64,000 bases of DNA from Scatophagus argus (Eukaryota > Chordata > Actinopteri > Scatophagidae): contig NC_058494.1 of the NCBI RefSeq assembly GCF_020382885.2, positions 14,216,001 to 14,280,000 of the forward strand, given 5' to 3'. Under the pieces are notes generated by a model. That model saw only the letters and a program-made list of their open reading frames with translations. It was not told the origin of the DNA and did not search any database. The position numbers and the translations under genes are program-made. Positions 47,390 to 59,639 of the stretch are shown here, one piece after another (within the stretch, counting starts at the first letter, position 1; each line of letters opens with the position of its first letter).

Positions 47390-50300
47390 TCTACATATAC
47401 AAAATTAGACTATTGGCTGTTTCTAAACAAGGAAACACATTTACCAGTGTTAGCTCAGATACATGAGGCCTCCCAGACCACTGTCAGCACATTGCAGAGG
47501 AACTGTGTGGCTGTCCCTCAGAATGTGCACAATCACCTCAACTGTAGTGTCTAGTGAGGAAGGCAAACTTCTCCTGTGACCTTGGCTGCCCCAGCAATGC
47601 CGGTTCAGTTCCTACCAGAGTATCTCCTGCTTCCTCAAACAGCTATGATTAATCTCAAGAAGAGGCACCACCTGCCCGCCTCTACACAGATCTACCGCCA
47701 TCTTCAATGTGACCCCAAGGCTTCTGCCTGACCCCAAGTAGCCCACTCTTAACCCTCAAATATGGAAAATTCCTGAACAGAAAACATCTCCCTGATGAGC
47801 AGAGTGATGTGAAATTCAGTGAGCAGATTCATGCACACCAGAGGATGAAACATTTTAATTTTCTACACTTTATGAGCCTTGCCCTGTCCTCAGGCTGAAA
47901 TGTCACCTTCATACATGCTCAATCTAACACGCAAACTGCCATAAAAGTAGCTGAGCTTGTTCACCATGTAAAAAGACACACCCTTTTATGCTATTTTAAT
48001 CACCTAATTGCCTTTTCTTTTATTCCAGCCCAAGGATTCATGAAAACTGTGACTTCAGTATTCACAACAATATAAGAAACACAAACCATTTTGATGTTTT
48101 TGAATTCTGACAGAATCATTCTTTCACAAAAGAACAGATACTGGAGATATTGAGTGGTACACCTAGCTGTGTTTTGGAAGCAAAATGCTTGGCGAGAGTA
48201 GTTCTTCCTGTTTGAGGTTCAGCTCATGTTCACAATGCAGTTCTGCAAAAATGTTGTATTATCAAGAAACTTAACACAATAAATATACATCTCAGCCAAA
48301 TAGCCGAATTTTGAGACGCATGCATGAAATCGGCTTGCAACAGTGTGTAAATACACATAATCTTCAAGGCCGTTGAAGTCACACACTCATACAGGAAACA
48401 GTTTAAAATGCCCATCATTGCCTCTAGATGTCACCAGACCAAGGACACCCGAGGATTTTTTCCATTTCCACTTAATCTGAGTTCCTGATGGAGCTCTAAT
48501 CTTCATACATAATACACCAACTCATAACAGTTGTGACAGTATGTTTAACAAGTTTTCATAATAAAAGTAAGGATTTCATCGAGCTTTACCTCTCGCTTTA
48601 GGGGTATAAAAATTATACTATAAATTCATGTTTCATATTTTTGAGAGGACATGAACCCCCTGAGCCCTGCTACGATTACATGCTTGGACAGAATGGATTT
48701 AAACACATTTTTCTGTATGTCCATTTGAATCTTTATTGTCAGACAACACTTACTTGTATTATGTCAGATGAGGAGAGCTCAGTTGGTTGCAACACACTGG
48801 AGCTTTAACGAGGAGAATCAAAAACTGGTGTTGTGTGGTGCACATTTTGTCTGTCATCCAAACCACATGTTTACATTACAGAGATAATGTCACATGTATT
48901 TTTGTAACAGAATTGTGCTCACCTCTTACTTTTCAGTAGCTATTTTATAGCAATGCAGCTGGGCTGCACAGTTACACAACATTCTCGTATGTGTTTCTCT
49001 TCAGTAACTATCGTCCCATGCTTATCACTGACAATTTGCTAGTTTGAACTACTGCGCCCCCAGCTGTCCTGGTTAGGAACAGTTTTCCCTCGCCCCCATT
49101 TTTTCCCCTTAGATTTGCTATTTTTTTCTTGCAGAGATTTTCTTGCGTTTACTGAGAGGCTCAAGTCCTTGACACACTATGGCTGTCTATTGCTTGTAGT
49201 TCTTGCAGTGTGCCTGGCTCCACAGGCACAAGAGGCAGTACCCTCATGGCTGAGTCATCATGTTGGTGAATTTCCCCACTGCGGGATCAATAAAGTTCAT
49301 CTTATGTTGAACCAGGGTTAAAGGCAGTCTGTCTATTGCCTGACTGCTGTCTGTTCAATGTTTTTCGTTATGATTGTTTACTAATTATTCTTCACATTCG
49401 CCTTTTTATTCCTCTTCCACAATCAAAAGAGGCTGACCGAAGGAAATGTAAGTGCAAAAATACAAAAAAAAAAAAAACCCAAAAGAAAACAAACAAAAAA
49501 AAGCAAGGAGTTTATGTAGCTCATCTGCTCCACGAATGCATTAACTTACAATAATAAGACCGCAATAAATATGTTTTTATAATTATTTGTGCGACTTTAT
49601 TCCATTTTTGAGTTAAAACCTACATGCAAATTGCAAATTCTTCTTTTGAAAAGTGAAACTCCGAACACACTTAAGAAACTGTTTCATATAATCGATCTGC
49701 TGCTTGCATACATTGAAAAATGTCAGTGTAGAGGAGGCACTGTGTTAGATTGTAGCCTAGCTTGTTTTGTTGTAGATTTAAAAAAAGGCTTCTTTCTGTA
49801 AGACTTGGACTGCAGACCTTCTCTGGTGTGCGAGTGCATAAGAGACAGGGAGAAAAAGCACAGATCAAGGAGGAGCACAGCTGCCAGCTCCTGCAGATCA
49901 CAGGGACTTTGGCGTATGAACATACAACCTCCTGCAAGGGGGGCGAGCTATGATAGTCTACAGTGGATGCAAAAAATTGTTTTTCCATAAGGACAGGAAC
50001 CTTTTAACGCTTATGATTAAAACACCATTATAATTCTCCCCCTGCTGGCTCCCCAGGGAATTACAACTTTCATACACAGAAGTGAGTCAACAAAATGGCT
50101 GATTTGTACAATGCTGTATGATGTCAGAAGACTCCTAAAAACTAGACCATGTTGTTCATTCATGTATTAGATTTTAGGTAAATGGGAATAAAAAGATTTG
50201 TCCTTTTCTTTTTATGTAAGTCTAAGAAGTCATAAAGCAGTCTCGGGTTTGACCATCTTCATGTCTGATTTAACATTTCCCAAAATCATCAAATGAAGCG

Positions 50301-50429
50301 TAAACCACTCAAGGTCATGCAAGTAACACAGGACAACTCAAACAAATATACAACCTTAGGATGGATTGCCTGCAAACCTACAATTATACCACTGTCTGTA
50401 GTTAACAGACAATTTTTCAGACTGTTGTT
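47390..50429. other. Intergenic, no gene recognised
   Basis: Mixed sequence. It holds a LINE/SINE-type 3' tail at 49269-49305 and an A-rich tract at 49461-49503. No supported exon. Confidence 0.45.
49269..49305 (+). mobile_element. LINE/SINE-type 3' tail
   Basis: aatttccccactgcgggatc followed by aataaagttcatctta is the 3' end shared by several fish retroposons. A relative lies at 59067-59113 (acccactgcaagactaataa then aggcctatcttatctta). The bodies are not recognisable. Confidence 0.5.
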
Positions 50430-50884
50430 CATTTGACTCCTCCCTCACTATATAATCCCTCCCCCTCCGCCCCGCAGTCTCTGCCTGTCTTGGACAAATC
50501 ACACACCCCTCCCTTCCCATGCTAATGCTCTGCTCCCTGTTGTCCCTACTTCTAACTGGCGGGCTCTGCGAGGTCGTTTCAGCCACACTGCAGTTTGGTT
50601 ACTCCAAGCAGAGGTGATGCTGCTCTAAAACAGACTTGTGCTAGTCCTGCCAGATAATCCATACAAACCGATCTGTCATGTCCTGGAGCTGTTCATACCT
50701 ACCTTGCCGGCTTTAGTTACCGACCTCAACACCGCCGCCAGTAGAGGGATTGAAAAAAGAACTGAAGCAAACTAACGTTTAGACCGCGACGGTTGGTCAA
50801 AGCGACCGAGTGCGTCGACCAACCGCCACCGACGGCTGACGTATGAGGATTTTTTTTTTTTGTGCACGAAAAGAGGAGGAGTCT
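50430..50884 (+). promoter_or_regulatory. CpG-rich promoter region
   Basis: CG dinucleotides are dense from about 50780 onward in an otherwise CpG-poor window. A CRE-like TGACGTAT lies at 50837-50844. A nine-base perfect inverted repeat CGGTTGGTC/GACCAACCG has its arms at 50790-50798 and 50817-50825. An upstream TATA-like sequence TATATAATC is at about 50450. Confidence 0.45.
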
Positions 50885-51136
50885 AATCGTGAGCGACAGG
50901 AGACGGCAGTCAGTTGAGTTCGCGTAAGCTCAACTCCACAGTTGTAGTGGCACAGCTCACTGGTTTCCCCGCTGTATGTAGAAACCCGAAGACTGATAGC
51001 ACATCCTAAGTGCAACTGTTGTACACAGCAGCGTCCAGAAGAGCTCGACAGGGGCTGGAGGAGGAGGAGGAGGAGACGGTCGGTTACAGACGAGACTGAA
51101 AATCGCGGGAATATCGCCTGGCGACGCGACGAGTCG
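50885..51136 (+). other. Likely non-coding first exon of an unidentified gene
   Basis: CpG-rich, with a (GAG)n tract near 51058-51075, ending in a strong donor GAGTCG|gtgagt at 51136. There is no long reading frame on the + strand. The following 12.8 kb shows no recognisable coding exon, so the gene would have a long first intron leaving the window. TCF20 and other 22q13.2 neighbours are possible by synteny but nothing here identifies the gene. The left end is estimated. Confidence 0.45.
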
Positions 51137-54100
51137 GTGAGTCGCGGTATTGCAACTAGCATGCTAGCTAAGCAGCTCTCACTTGCATTGTATGTAAACT
51201 ATACAGACAACATGCTTCTTGTACTCTAGGCTTATGATTATACACATTTGGTCATGAATTACAAGAATACTTTTTTTCTGATTTTGGTATGTGGGTGGAA
51301 CATTTTATTGTGAGCCCAAACATTGTTGGATTGTAGCGGGTACAGAAAGTTTACGCTGGCTAGTGCTTGCAGATACTTGCTTAATGGATAATGCATCAGT
51401 AACTTATTTTAATATTGTTTTTTAAAAAAAATTAAACTCTTTTTTTCTTTTTACTACCAACTCACATCGCGGCTGACATCTGCCTGAATTTTTTTCTTTT
51501 GAAAAATCAGTGTCACAAGTTTCACGGTTTTGTAAATCGCTTTAATAAAACTACTGAATTGATAATGGACATGAATTCTGAATGATGTATTACATATTAC
51601 ATTTTTTCTTATTATGCATGTAATCTGTCCTTTGTTTCTTAAGTTAGAGACTATTGTGTGTGACTATTCGTGTTGCTAAGCAGTGCTAACTTGGTTGAAG
51701 AACACTTGTAGACAAATAGACAAACATATGAAACAAAAGAAAACAAAAACTGACCCAGTTCTCCACTGATTCAAGTATGAGATGCCCTCACACCACTGAT
51801 GTTGCCAGTAGTCTGATATAAGTAATCAATCACATTTATTTCAATTGCGTTATCATTTAGCTACTTTGAACATACATTTGCGTCTTTGATGTATTTGCTC
51901 CTGACTGTTGTTACAAGCAGCAAGCACATCCAGCGCACTGCAGAGGTGACAGTTTGTGGCAGGGGCAAAAATGAAGACCTATTTTGAAGAGAAAGTGTCT
52001 TTCCTGACATATTAAGAAGTGTATGTAATAGAAAATACTACATTTTGCCATTTTCAACTTTGCCACTTAATTATCTTCCTCTGTAGAGTTGTGATGATGT
52101 GTTTTTTGTCTTCTTAAAATATTTCAATAATTTAATGAAGATTTTAGGAGTATTCCCAAATTGAAAATAAATACCAAATCAGGGCCTTTGTGGCACATAA
52201 TACAAAAAATATGCTCAAGTGAAGAGAAAACTGCTGCATTCTCTGCAGTTAAACCCCCCTTTTGGTCTAAAGTGGTACAGCCCAGTAATTTTCCATGCAC
52301 CACATTGTACTAGGATGTGGGTGTGGCTTAATGTCAATGGTAATACAAGAGTTTAGGAGTTTTTCCCTTTGCCTTGCCCTGTGAGTTTCTCAAAGAGAAA
52401 AAAGTCTGCATTTTTTTCTTATTTAGATGAAATGATGAACAGATAAGTGACCAGTTTAGTGTTTGCTATATGAATCTGAGAGCCATAAGTCACCCACAGT
52501 TTTGGGGGATTTGCTCTGCATTATTGGACCATTTCATCATATTCTGGATTATTTAAAATAAAAAGAATGACTCAATTTAGTAGATAAAAGGTGAGCTACT
52601 GCAGGTTTGTTTTTGCCTTTTGGGAACCTGGTACAGCCCCGTTTCTTGTTTCACCTCCCCCACCTCTGCACTTGTAATTCATTACACAAGCTGTTTTTTC
52701 TGCTGAAGAGGAAGCAGTCTTGAAAGGCTCCACCTACATTTTTTAAAGCTTTCCTGTCAATGTTAGAAGTCAGTTATTTTTTGCCTAGCTAAATTTGTTT
52801 ATCTCTCATCCAGTACCATCAGTGAGAATTTCCTTTTTATTGAACAACTGCAACATTAATTTGAAGAGCTAGCCATTTTCAAATTATACAGGTTTGATGC
52901 CAAATGGAAGTCAGTGCTGTGCAGCTGTTGCTCCATGATCCACCACAGGTCCTCTTGAAACCCGACCATCTCAAATGTGCATTAAGCAGTATTAAAAGGG
53001 ATAGAATAATACTTCTCATTTCAGCTGCCCTGCGTCTCTGTTACAGTGCATCATTGGTAGATGTTACTCTCTAACATCTACCAAATATATTATCTGGCCA
53101 GAAGTTATGTAACTACCAACTTTTACATTTACAAAATGATCAAATGTTATGGATGAGAAATCAGCCATTTCATATTACTGTAAGAGAGCTAGCGTGTGCA
53201 CCAACATAAGGGTGTCTGTGAATATGCCAGCATTTCACTGTTTTCAACATATCTAACAAACTGTATACTCTCTGCACTTTCTGGATATTGTGCATTCATT
53301 TTTTAATACTGTTTATTACTGAATTCCAAATTGTGTATATATGCAATTTAAAAACTTACTTAGCAACTCTCTTTCATGATGATCATGATACAAAATTCAT
53401 AATGGTATTATAACAGGTAAGGAAAAAATGCTTCCATATCTGTTATTATTCCATTATGAATTTGCTCGATTAAGGTGTTAACGCCAGTATTTATTTTTTT
53501 GTCCACATAAATTGGAGCAAGGTTTCCTGACATAAATGATTAGTTTGTCTGCAGTGTGTGTGCGTGAGACATTTGAAAGATTCTGCCTCATTTTAATGAT
53601 TTTACAAACTTTGTTGATGTAAAGCTGTTTGGGAGTGATAGCAGGGTCCAATCCTGTAAATTTATGTGATCCTAAGTTTGTGAAAGTATGTAGATACAGG
53701 CATGTGGAGAGGGCTTCTGAGTCCTCCTACAAGAAAATTTGTAATTTTTCAATTAAAAAATATGCAATTTCACATCATTTACCATTCTTTTTACATCTTG
53801 TGTATGAAACTGCAAAAGCTAGACGAGATAATAAACAACACCTAAGCTTAATAATAACACTTGCTGAAGGAGCCCAGTAGAACCTAACTACAATCATTAG
53901 CTCTGGAAGAAGTCATTTTTGATTTTGATTAATTTTGATGATCTCCACACTGATTTTGCATTTATTTGGCTTGAGTGGTGCTCAAAACAGCTTGGTCATT
54001 GCACCTAAACCTTGTAATGGCAAGGAAAACCTTGTATAAGAACTGGTTTCATCCAGTCACAGCCAGTTCTGTGCTTCAGGCTGAGAATGGGACTGATAAG

Positions 54101-54411
54101 AAACATGATCTTGGTTAAGTCTCAAAATAACCTTTGTTGTTCATCATTTATGTACTGCACTGATGTTAATTAGAAAAGCTTGTCTTAAATTAGTATTTTG
54201 CATTTCACACAAAGACTAATAAATTAGTCAGGCCTGTTTGTAGTGACCTTATAATATCAACATATCAAGTGTCATTTCAAATGTTCTAACTAAACTGTTA
54301 ACCTCCAAAAATATTATAGTTATAAGCCACGTGTGTGTTTAAGGTTTTAGATTGAGGTTGGTGCAGAGTAGATGTCTCACATACAGTACAAGGGCTTGTG
54401 CTACGTGCATG
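51137..54411. other. Probable intron, no exon seen
   Basis: AT-rich sequence without supported exons or recognised mobile elements. Confidence 0.45.
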
Positions 54412-54990
54412 TACACTATATGGACAGGTATTCAGACAGACAGACCTCTTTATTATAGAGTTCAGGTGCGGTATGAGGCTGTTTTTCAGGGGTTTGGCCA
54501 GACGCCTTCCAGTGAAGGGAAATCTTAATGCTTCAGGATACCAAGACATTTTGGACCTATACCTAGACTTATACCTCCAACCGCACAGCAACAGCCCAGG
54601 GTAAAACCCCCATCCACCCCAGCATGACTGTGCCGCAGCGCACAAAGCAAGGTCCACAAAGATTTGAGGATGAGTCAGGTAGAAGAACCTAACTGACCTG
54701 CACAGAGCCCCATCCTCAACCCCATCGTTATAGAGACTGCAAGCCAGGCCCCCCTGTCTAACACCAGTGCCTCACCCCACAAACCCTCACTCACTGCTTG
54801 AATGGGCAAAAAAATATACAGAAACACTGCAATGTCCCATGGAAAGCCTTCCCAGAAGAGTGGAAGCTGGCACAGCTGCAAATGGGAGGACCAACCCTTC
54901 AGCAATGACCATGCATTTAGAATGCAATGTCACCACAGTTCCTGTTGGTGTTATGGTCAGTTGTCCCAATTCTTTTGTCTACATAGTGTA
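54412..54990 (+). mobile_element. Tc1-like DNA transposon remnant, copy 3 (both ends present)
   Basis: The left end tacactatatggacaggtat and right end cttttgtctacatagtgta are inverted-repeat-like. Inside are VKGNLNASGYQDILD and, further on, a decayed copy of the AHKARSTKI-type and ESLPRRVEA-type blocks. An internal duplication (LYLDLYL) and frame breaks are present. Confidence 0.8.
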
Positions 54991-54997
54991 CATACTT

Positions 54998-55225
54998 GTA
55001 TGCACACTCATTCCAGTAGGCGTACCTTGCTGGTACTGGGTTGGACCCCCTTCTGCTTTCATAACTCCCTTAATTCTTTGTAGCACAGATTCAACGGGGT
55101 GTTGCAAACATTCCTCAGGTTTTGGTCCATAATTGCTGTGACAGTAGCTCACAATTGCTGCACATCCATGGCGTGAATCTTCCGTTCCATCACATCGCAA
55201 AGGTGGATTGGAGCTAGTGACGAGG
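54998..55225. repeat. Teleost interspersed repeat, probably DNA-transposon-derived
   Basis: Words such as ccttgctggtactgggttgg, acccccttctgctttcataac, acattcctcaggttttggtcc and catcacatcgcaaaggtgg are familiar from an abundant fish repeat. I cannot name the superfamily. It abuts the Tc1 copy 3. Confidence 0.55.
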
Positions 55226-56129
55226 GATGGGCATTTTCAATAGTATCTTCAAGTACTCACATTCAACCCTTTTTGTTCCTAGTATTATGTTCCTTTAGTT
55301 CTTAGATGTAATCTAAGAATACAGACCAAAACCGCAATCTGACAACTTAAAGTTTAGATGGATCTCGAAGGGGTCCAGAGTCAACTTTCAGGTGAATCAG
55401 GGAGATCGATATTTTATGTCCCCTTACTTCTGTTTCCAAACGTCACGTAACCTCCTTCCATGCTCTCATGTACCAAATTACCAAATCCTGAACTTACCAT
55501 CTCAATGTCACAGGAGCAGTCAAAACCTGTTAGACCAGGCTATGTCGTAGCTCCAAAATTCTTTTTCCAGGAGCATGAAAGAAACTGTTTTTCTCAAAAA
55601 CTAGCTTATAAATGAAACTCAAAAATGGTTTAAATAGACACATTTAGGATCCGAAGTAAAACTCTGTTGACACATTTATCAATAAACTGTTTAAACAGTT
55701 TATTTTAAACAGACTTATGTGCATTGTTGTGGGCGATAGTGGACATGCGTGTTTTTTTTACTGTGCGCTCCAATGACATGCGGTTACTTACGATCCTGCA
55801 GTCTCATTTTTATGTCCCACCAGACTTGATTGCAGGCTATTCTACATCTTCATTTAACACGTTACGCTAACAAATCTAACCCTAACCCCTCACGGTCTTG
55901 CCGAAAAAAACCACGCCTGTCATGAAACACACCCGTTACTACAACCAATGAGGTGCATGGAAATCTAACCCCCCCCCCATTACTCCTGTTGTTATCAGTC
56001 ACTAGGGAGGAATGCGGACATGCTAAACAATGTTAAATGTCAAAATCGTAAAAAGTGGAGATACGTTTTTTTCGGCGGACAGCAACGATATGTGGCAGCG
56101 TACATGTGGACATCTAGAGAGAAGGTTCA
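55226..56129. other. Probable intron, no exon seen
   Basis: Mixed sequence with a run of C at about 55971-55979. No supported exon or recognised element. Confidence 0.4.
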
Positions 56130-56474
56130 TTGCACACAGCATCTTTTTTCAGAGGGAGGGGAGTGTTTGATGGGGTTTGGGTCAGGGCTCTGTTCAGGCT
56201 TGTCAGATTCTTTCGTACTGGACTCATCTGGCCTTGTCTTGGTGGACCTTGCTTTGTGCGCTGGGGCGCAGTCGTGCTGGGGTGGAGGGTTGCCTTCCCT
56301 GGACTGTTGCCATGGGATTGGAGGCATGACATTGTTCAAAATGCCTTGGTATGCTGAAGCATTAAGACTTCCCTTAGCCATAAGTAGTCCAACTCCTGAT
56401 ATGAACTCCTGAATATCACACCCGGATTCAATGATTTAGAGATGTGTCCAGATACTTTTGTCTCTATAGTGTAC
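56130..56474 (-). mobile_element. Tc1-like DNA transposon remnant, copy 4, minus strand
   Basis: Read on the minus strand it begins tacactatagagacaaaagt and encodes GSLNASAYQGILNNV, then QHDCAPAHKARSTKTRPDES and EQSPDPNPIKH, a decayed Tc1 transposase. The left part is truncated. The family Glu of the PNPIEH block is Lys here. Confidence 0.8.
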
Positions 56475-58439
56475 CAAATGCAGAGATATCTGCCTTTCAC
56501 AAATACAATTGAACTACATGACAATTCGCTTGTGGCACTAATAGAATACATTTGAAAAACTCACCAGCACTGCCTCATTCCCGAAATCATGACTCAGTTA
56601 CTCAAGAAAATCCACAGACCTTGCTGTGACTAGATTTGTGTAGGAACTATTGTCTTTCTATTTCACTGAGCAGAAGGAAGCATCTGGCTACACATGGAGG
56701 AGAGAATAGCTAACTAAGCAAGCAAATGTTACAGCTCAACTGATGAGAATGCCATTAATGTTTGCATCCCACCCTGTCACAAGCACACGGCACTTGTCCA
56801 GATGTATGTTTCCTTTTGTGCAGTGATACTTGATAGAAAAAAAAAATAGTTCCTTCATGAAGGAACTGTTTGCAACAAGTTCTGTGGATTGTCTTGAGTA
56901 ACCAGGTCATGATTTCTGGAAACAGACATTTCTGTTAATTGATTTTCATGTTGGTGTTGCTTTGAGCACTGTAAGCGTGGGTAAAGCTAGCGGCGCACTT
57001 AATGCACTTAAAACAGGATAAATTGTGCTCATCAGGGAATCGAGAGGACGCTGCAAGGATTCAGGTGCTAAGGCCCCAACAGAATAGAGTCTCACAGAAG
57101 ATATTGCTTTGAATTATTTTCGCTAATATGAGCAGCGGAATGATTGTGCAATTTGTTTTTTTTTTTTTGCAAAGGACATTAAATGCATCTACAAAAATGT
57201 ATACTCTACAGATGTTAATTTTAAGCTAGCTGGCAATGTACAATTATGTGTGTGAGTGGCAAGTGCATAGGCATTGTTCTGTGTCTAAAATTTATTTTGC
57301 TTTCTGGCTGAACATACTTTCTGTGGGTTTCTATGGTTATACCAGTGCATGTTTGTGGTCATGGTCTTAAGGCTTAAGTATGCTTGAAACAGAATTATGT
57401 CAACAAACAAAGGTTGTTATGCTTATTCCAAATGGCCAAACACAAGGGCTGGGCAAAAGCTAGTGAACATATGCCCTTTTAGGCTTCATCGGGCTTTTGC
57501 TGGTCTTTTTCTGCACTCTTGATCTTGCAGTCTTGATCCTAAGGCTAACTTGTTTGGAGTTGTCTGCAGGCTTGGACGCCTGAACTAAATGTGTTAAGAG
57601 GTGCCCTACTTGGAGAGAGATGCTGGCGGTGTGTGAGGTTGCAGAAACCACAGAGGGAGATTCCACATTCCTGTGGTTCACCAGGGCTTTATCAAAGTTT
57701 TGGATGGTTTCTGCCAGTACCGGCTGGAGGAGCTTGGACCTAACAAAACTGCAATGTTGGACAGTGGTTAGCTGTCATTGATAGCTTCTGGCAACTTCAT
57801 GCCGCAAACTTGACAAGCTTGACAAGGCCAGCAAAGGTAGATGGATAGACAAGGATCCTGGGCTTGCTGTGGTCACGTTTCCTCTGTTTGACTAGAAAGA
57901 TGTAGACGCATCCTTGATGCTAGGTGTGGACAATCTCAGGATTTGAGTTTGAGATTGATTTTGAAGTGGTCTGTGATCTACTTCTTATGCAGTTTGTATC
58001 ACAGTTCATCATAAGATCACGCCCAGTTTGCTGTCCAATTTCATCGTGATATTTTTTTTATAGTGATCATGGCTTGGGATAGGCGTTCCTTTGTCTTGAG
58101 GAAAGACAAGGTCAGTCTTGTTTAGATGATGCAATGGCATGCACTCTGAGAACATTTCCAGGAAAGCAGTGATGTTGTCTCAGATAATCGTAATGAGATT
58201 AATAACTGGGCATTGTTAGCATAACAGCTGTAGGAGAAACTCAAACAGAAATTTAGAGTGGTAAAAAGCAGGGCTGTGTGGAGAACTGCATGACCGCAAT
58301 ACCTCTGCCTACTGCTGGATTGAAGCCATTACGATCACCACTGTCATTTTTCTTCATATGGTCAGTCTCATGTCATTTTCCTGTTCAGTGCATTTGAAAG
58401 GAGAGCTGGCACTCAGACTGTAGTCACGAACAGCATCTG
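56475..58439. other. Probable intron, one unexplained open frame
   Basis: No recognised exon. On the minus strand, 57735 down to 57460 is open for about 91 codons (starting SKLLQPVLAETIQNF, ending KPKRAYVH). I cannot assign it. The sequence upstream of it on that strand has stops but also coding-like runs (GCVYIFLVKQRKRDHSKPR), so a decayed pseudogene or element is possible. Confidence 0.3.
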
Positions 58440-58509
58440 ATTGGTCGACAAGTCAGGAACATGGTCTCTGATTGGTGGACAGATTCAACTCAAGGCATCA
58501 TGGGATTGG
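58440..58509 (-). promoter_or_regulatory. Cluster of three inverted CCAAT boxes
   Basis: ATTGG occurs at 58440-58444, 58471-58475 and 58505-58509, spaced 31 and 34 bases. Regular spacing near three helical turns is typical of NF-Y-bound promoters. The strand given is that of the CCAAT reading; the transcription direction is unknown. Confidence 0.4.
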
Positions 58510-59639
58510 CTGAGGACAGTTGACAACCATGCTAACAACATCAACAGTAACTGCTTTCAACAAGGAAAATCACATCACAGAAATTATTTTATCATTGTGG
58601 ATTCATTTTACACTGTGGGTCAGAGCTGGATTACAAAGCTTCTGAAAGGAATACGATAGACCTGACACCAACATGACTGGCCCAACAGAACTGTTAGAAA
58701 GGTGTTTATGGAGTTGCATAAACACATATACTGTAGATTCACTGCCAGATTGACAACATACTGCTATCCTTTTCCTTTACTCCATGCACATTCTCCATGT
58801 CACTGCTTGCCCTCTCTTGCTCTGTATACACACATTATTGTCCAGTTCCTTAAAAAAGCCACACTACTTTTACTGCAGTGTCACTCAGTAAACCAGCATA
58901 CCATGGAGATTCATTGCTTTTTTGTTGTGTTAAGAAAAATCCTTATCGCATTTTTCAACTGTGTAGCCACTTGATAAAACCATCTTACACAGAAACAATA
59001 TCAGGCTAATATTATTGATTGTAATTTTTCCATGCAAGGGAACTAGTCATTAGAACTATCCGTTTCGAGAATTTACCCACTGCAAGACTAATAAAGGCCT
59101 ATCTTATCTTATTAGTTAGTTTTCTTGTTATGCTACAGTACCTGCAACAGTGCCACTCACATGTCATTAAGTGAATGGCTAACAAAAGTACCTTTTACTC
59201 AAAACTATGAGAACATATAGCACTACGAATTCCAACACCATTTAGCAGTGTTGTCTAACACTGCAGACTGGTGTTGTGGTGTAGCAGAGCTAACTGGTGA
59301 TACAGTTGTCAGGGTAACTGTCGCAAGATCAGATCACAGTTTGAAGTTAATTTGTAATCATTTATTCTGATTATTGCAGAATGATGATAGTCCCATAATA
59401 AACAGAGATGTTAAAAAAAAGATATAAATAAACATTCACCATGTGTTGAAGATTAAATACACAATACAAAAATGTGTTCCCCATTGCAGATCAAAAGAAA
59501 GCAAAAATCTCAACAGAACAAAGCAGCAGGGAGGGAAAAAAGACATAAGGTATATAACTAAATAGAGTAACAGGGTCCAGCCATGTGCAGGCAGAGTCAG
59601 CTGTGTTCATGATAAAAGGGATTCTTTCTGCTGTAACTG
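58510..59639. other. Probable intron, no exon seen
   Basis: AT-rich sequence with a LINE/SINE-type tail at 59067-59113 and no supported exon. Confidence 0.4.
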
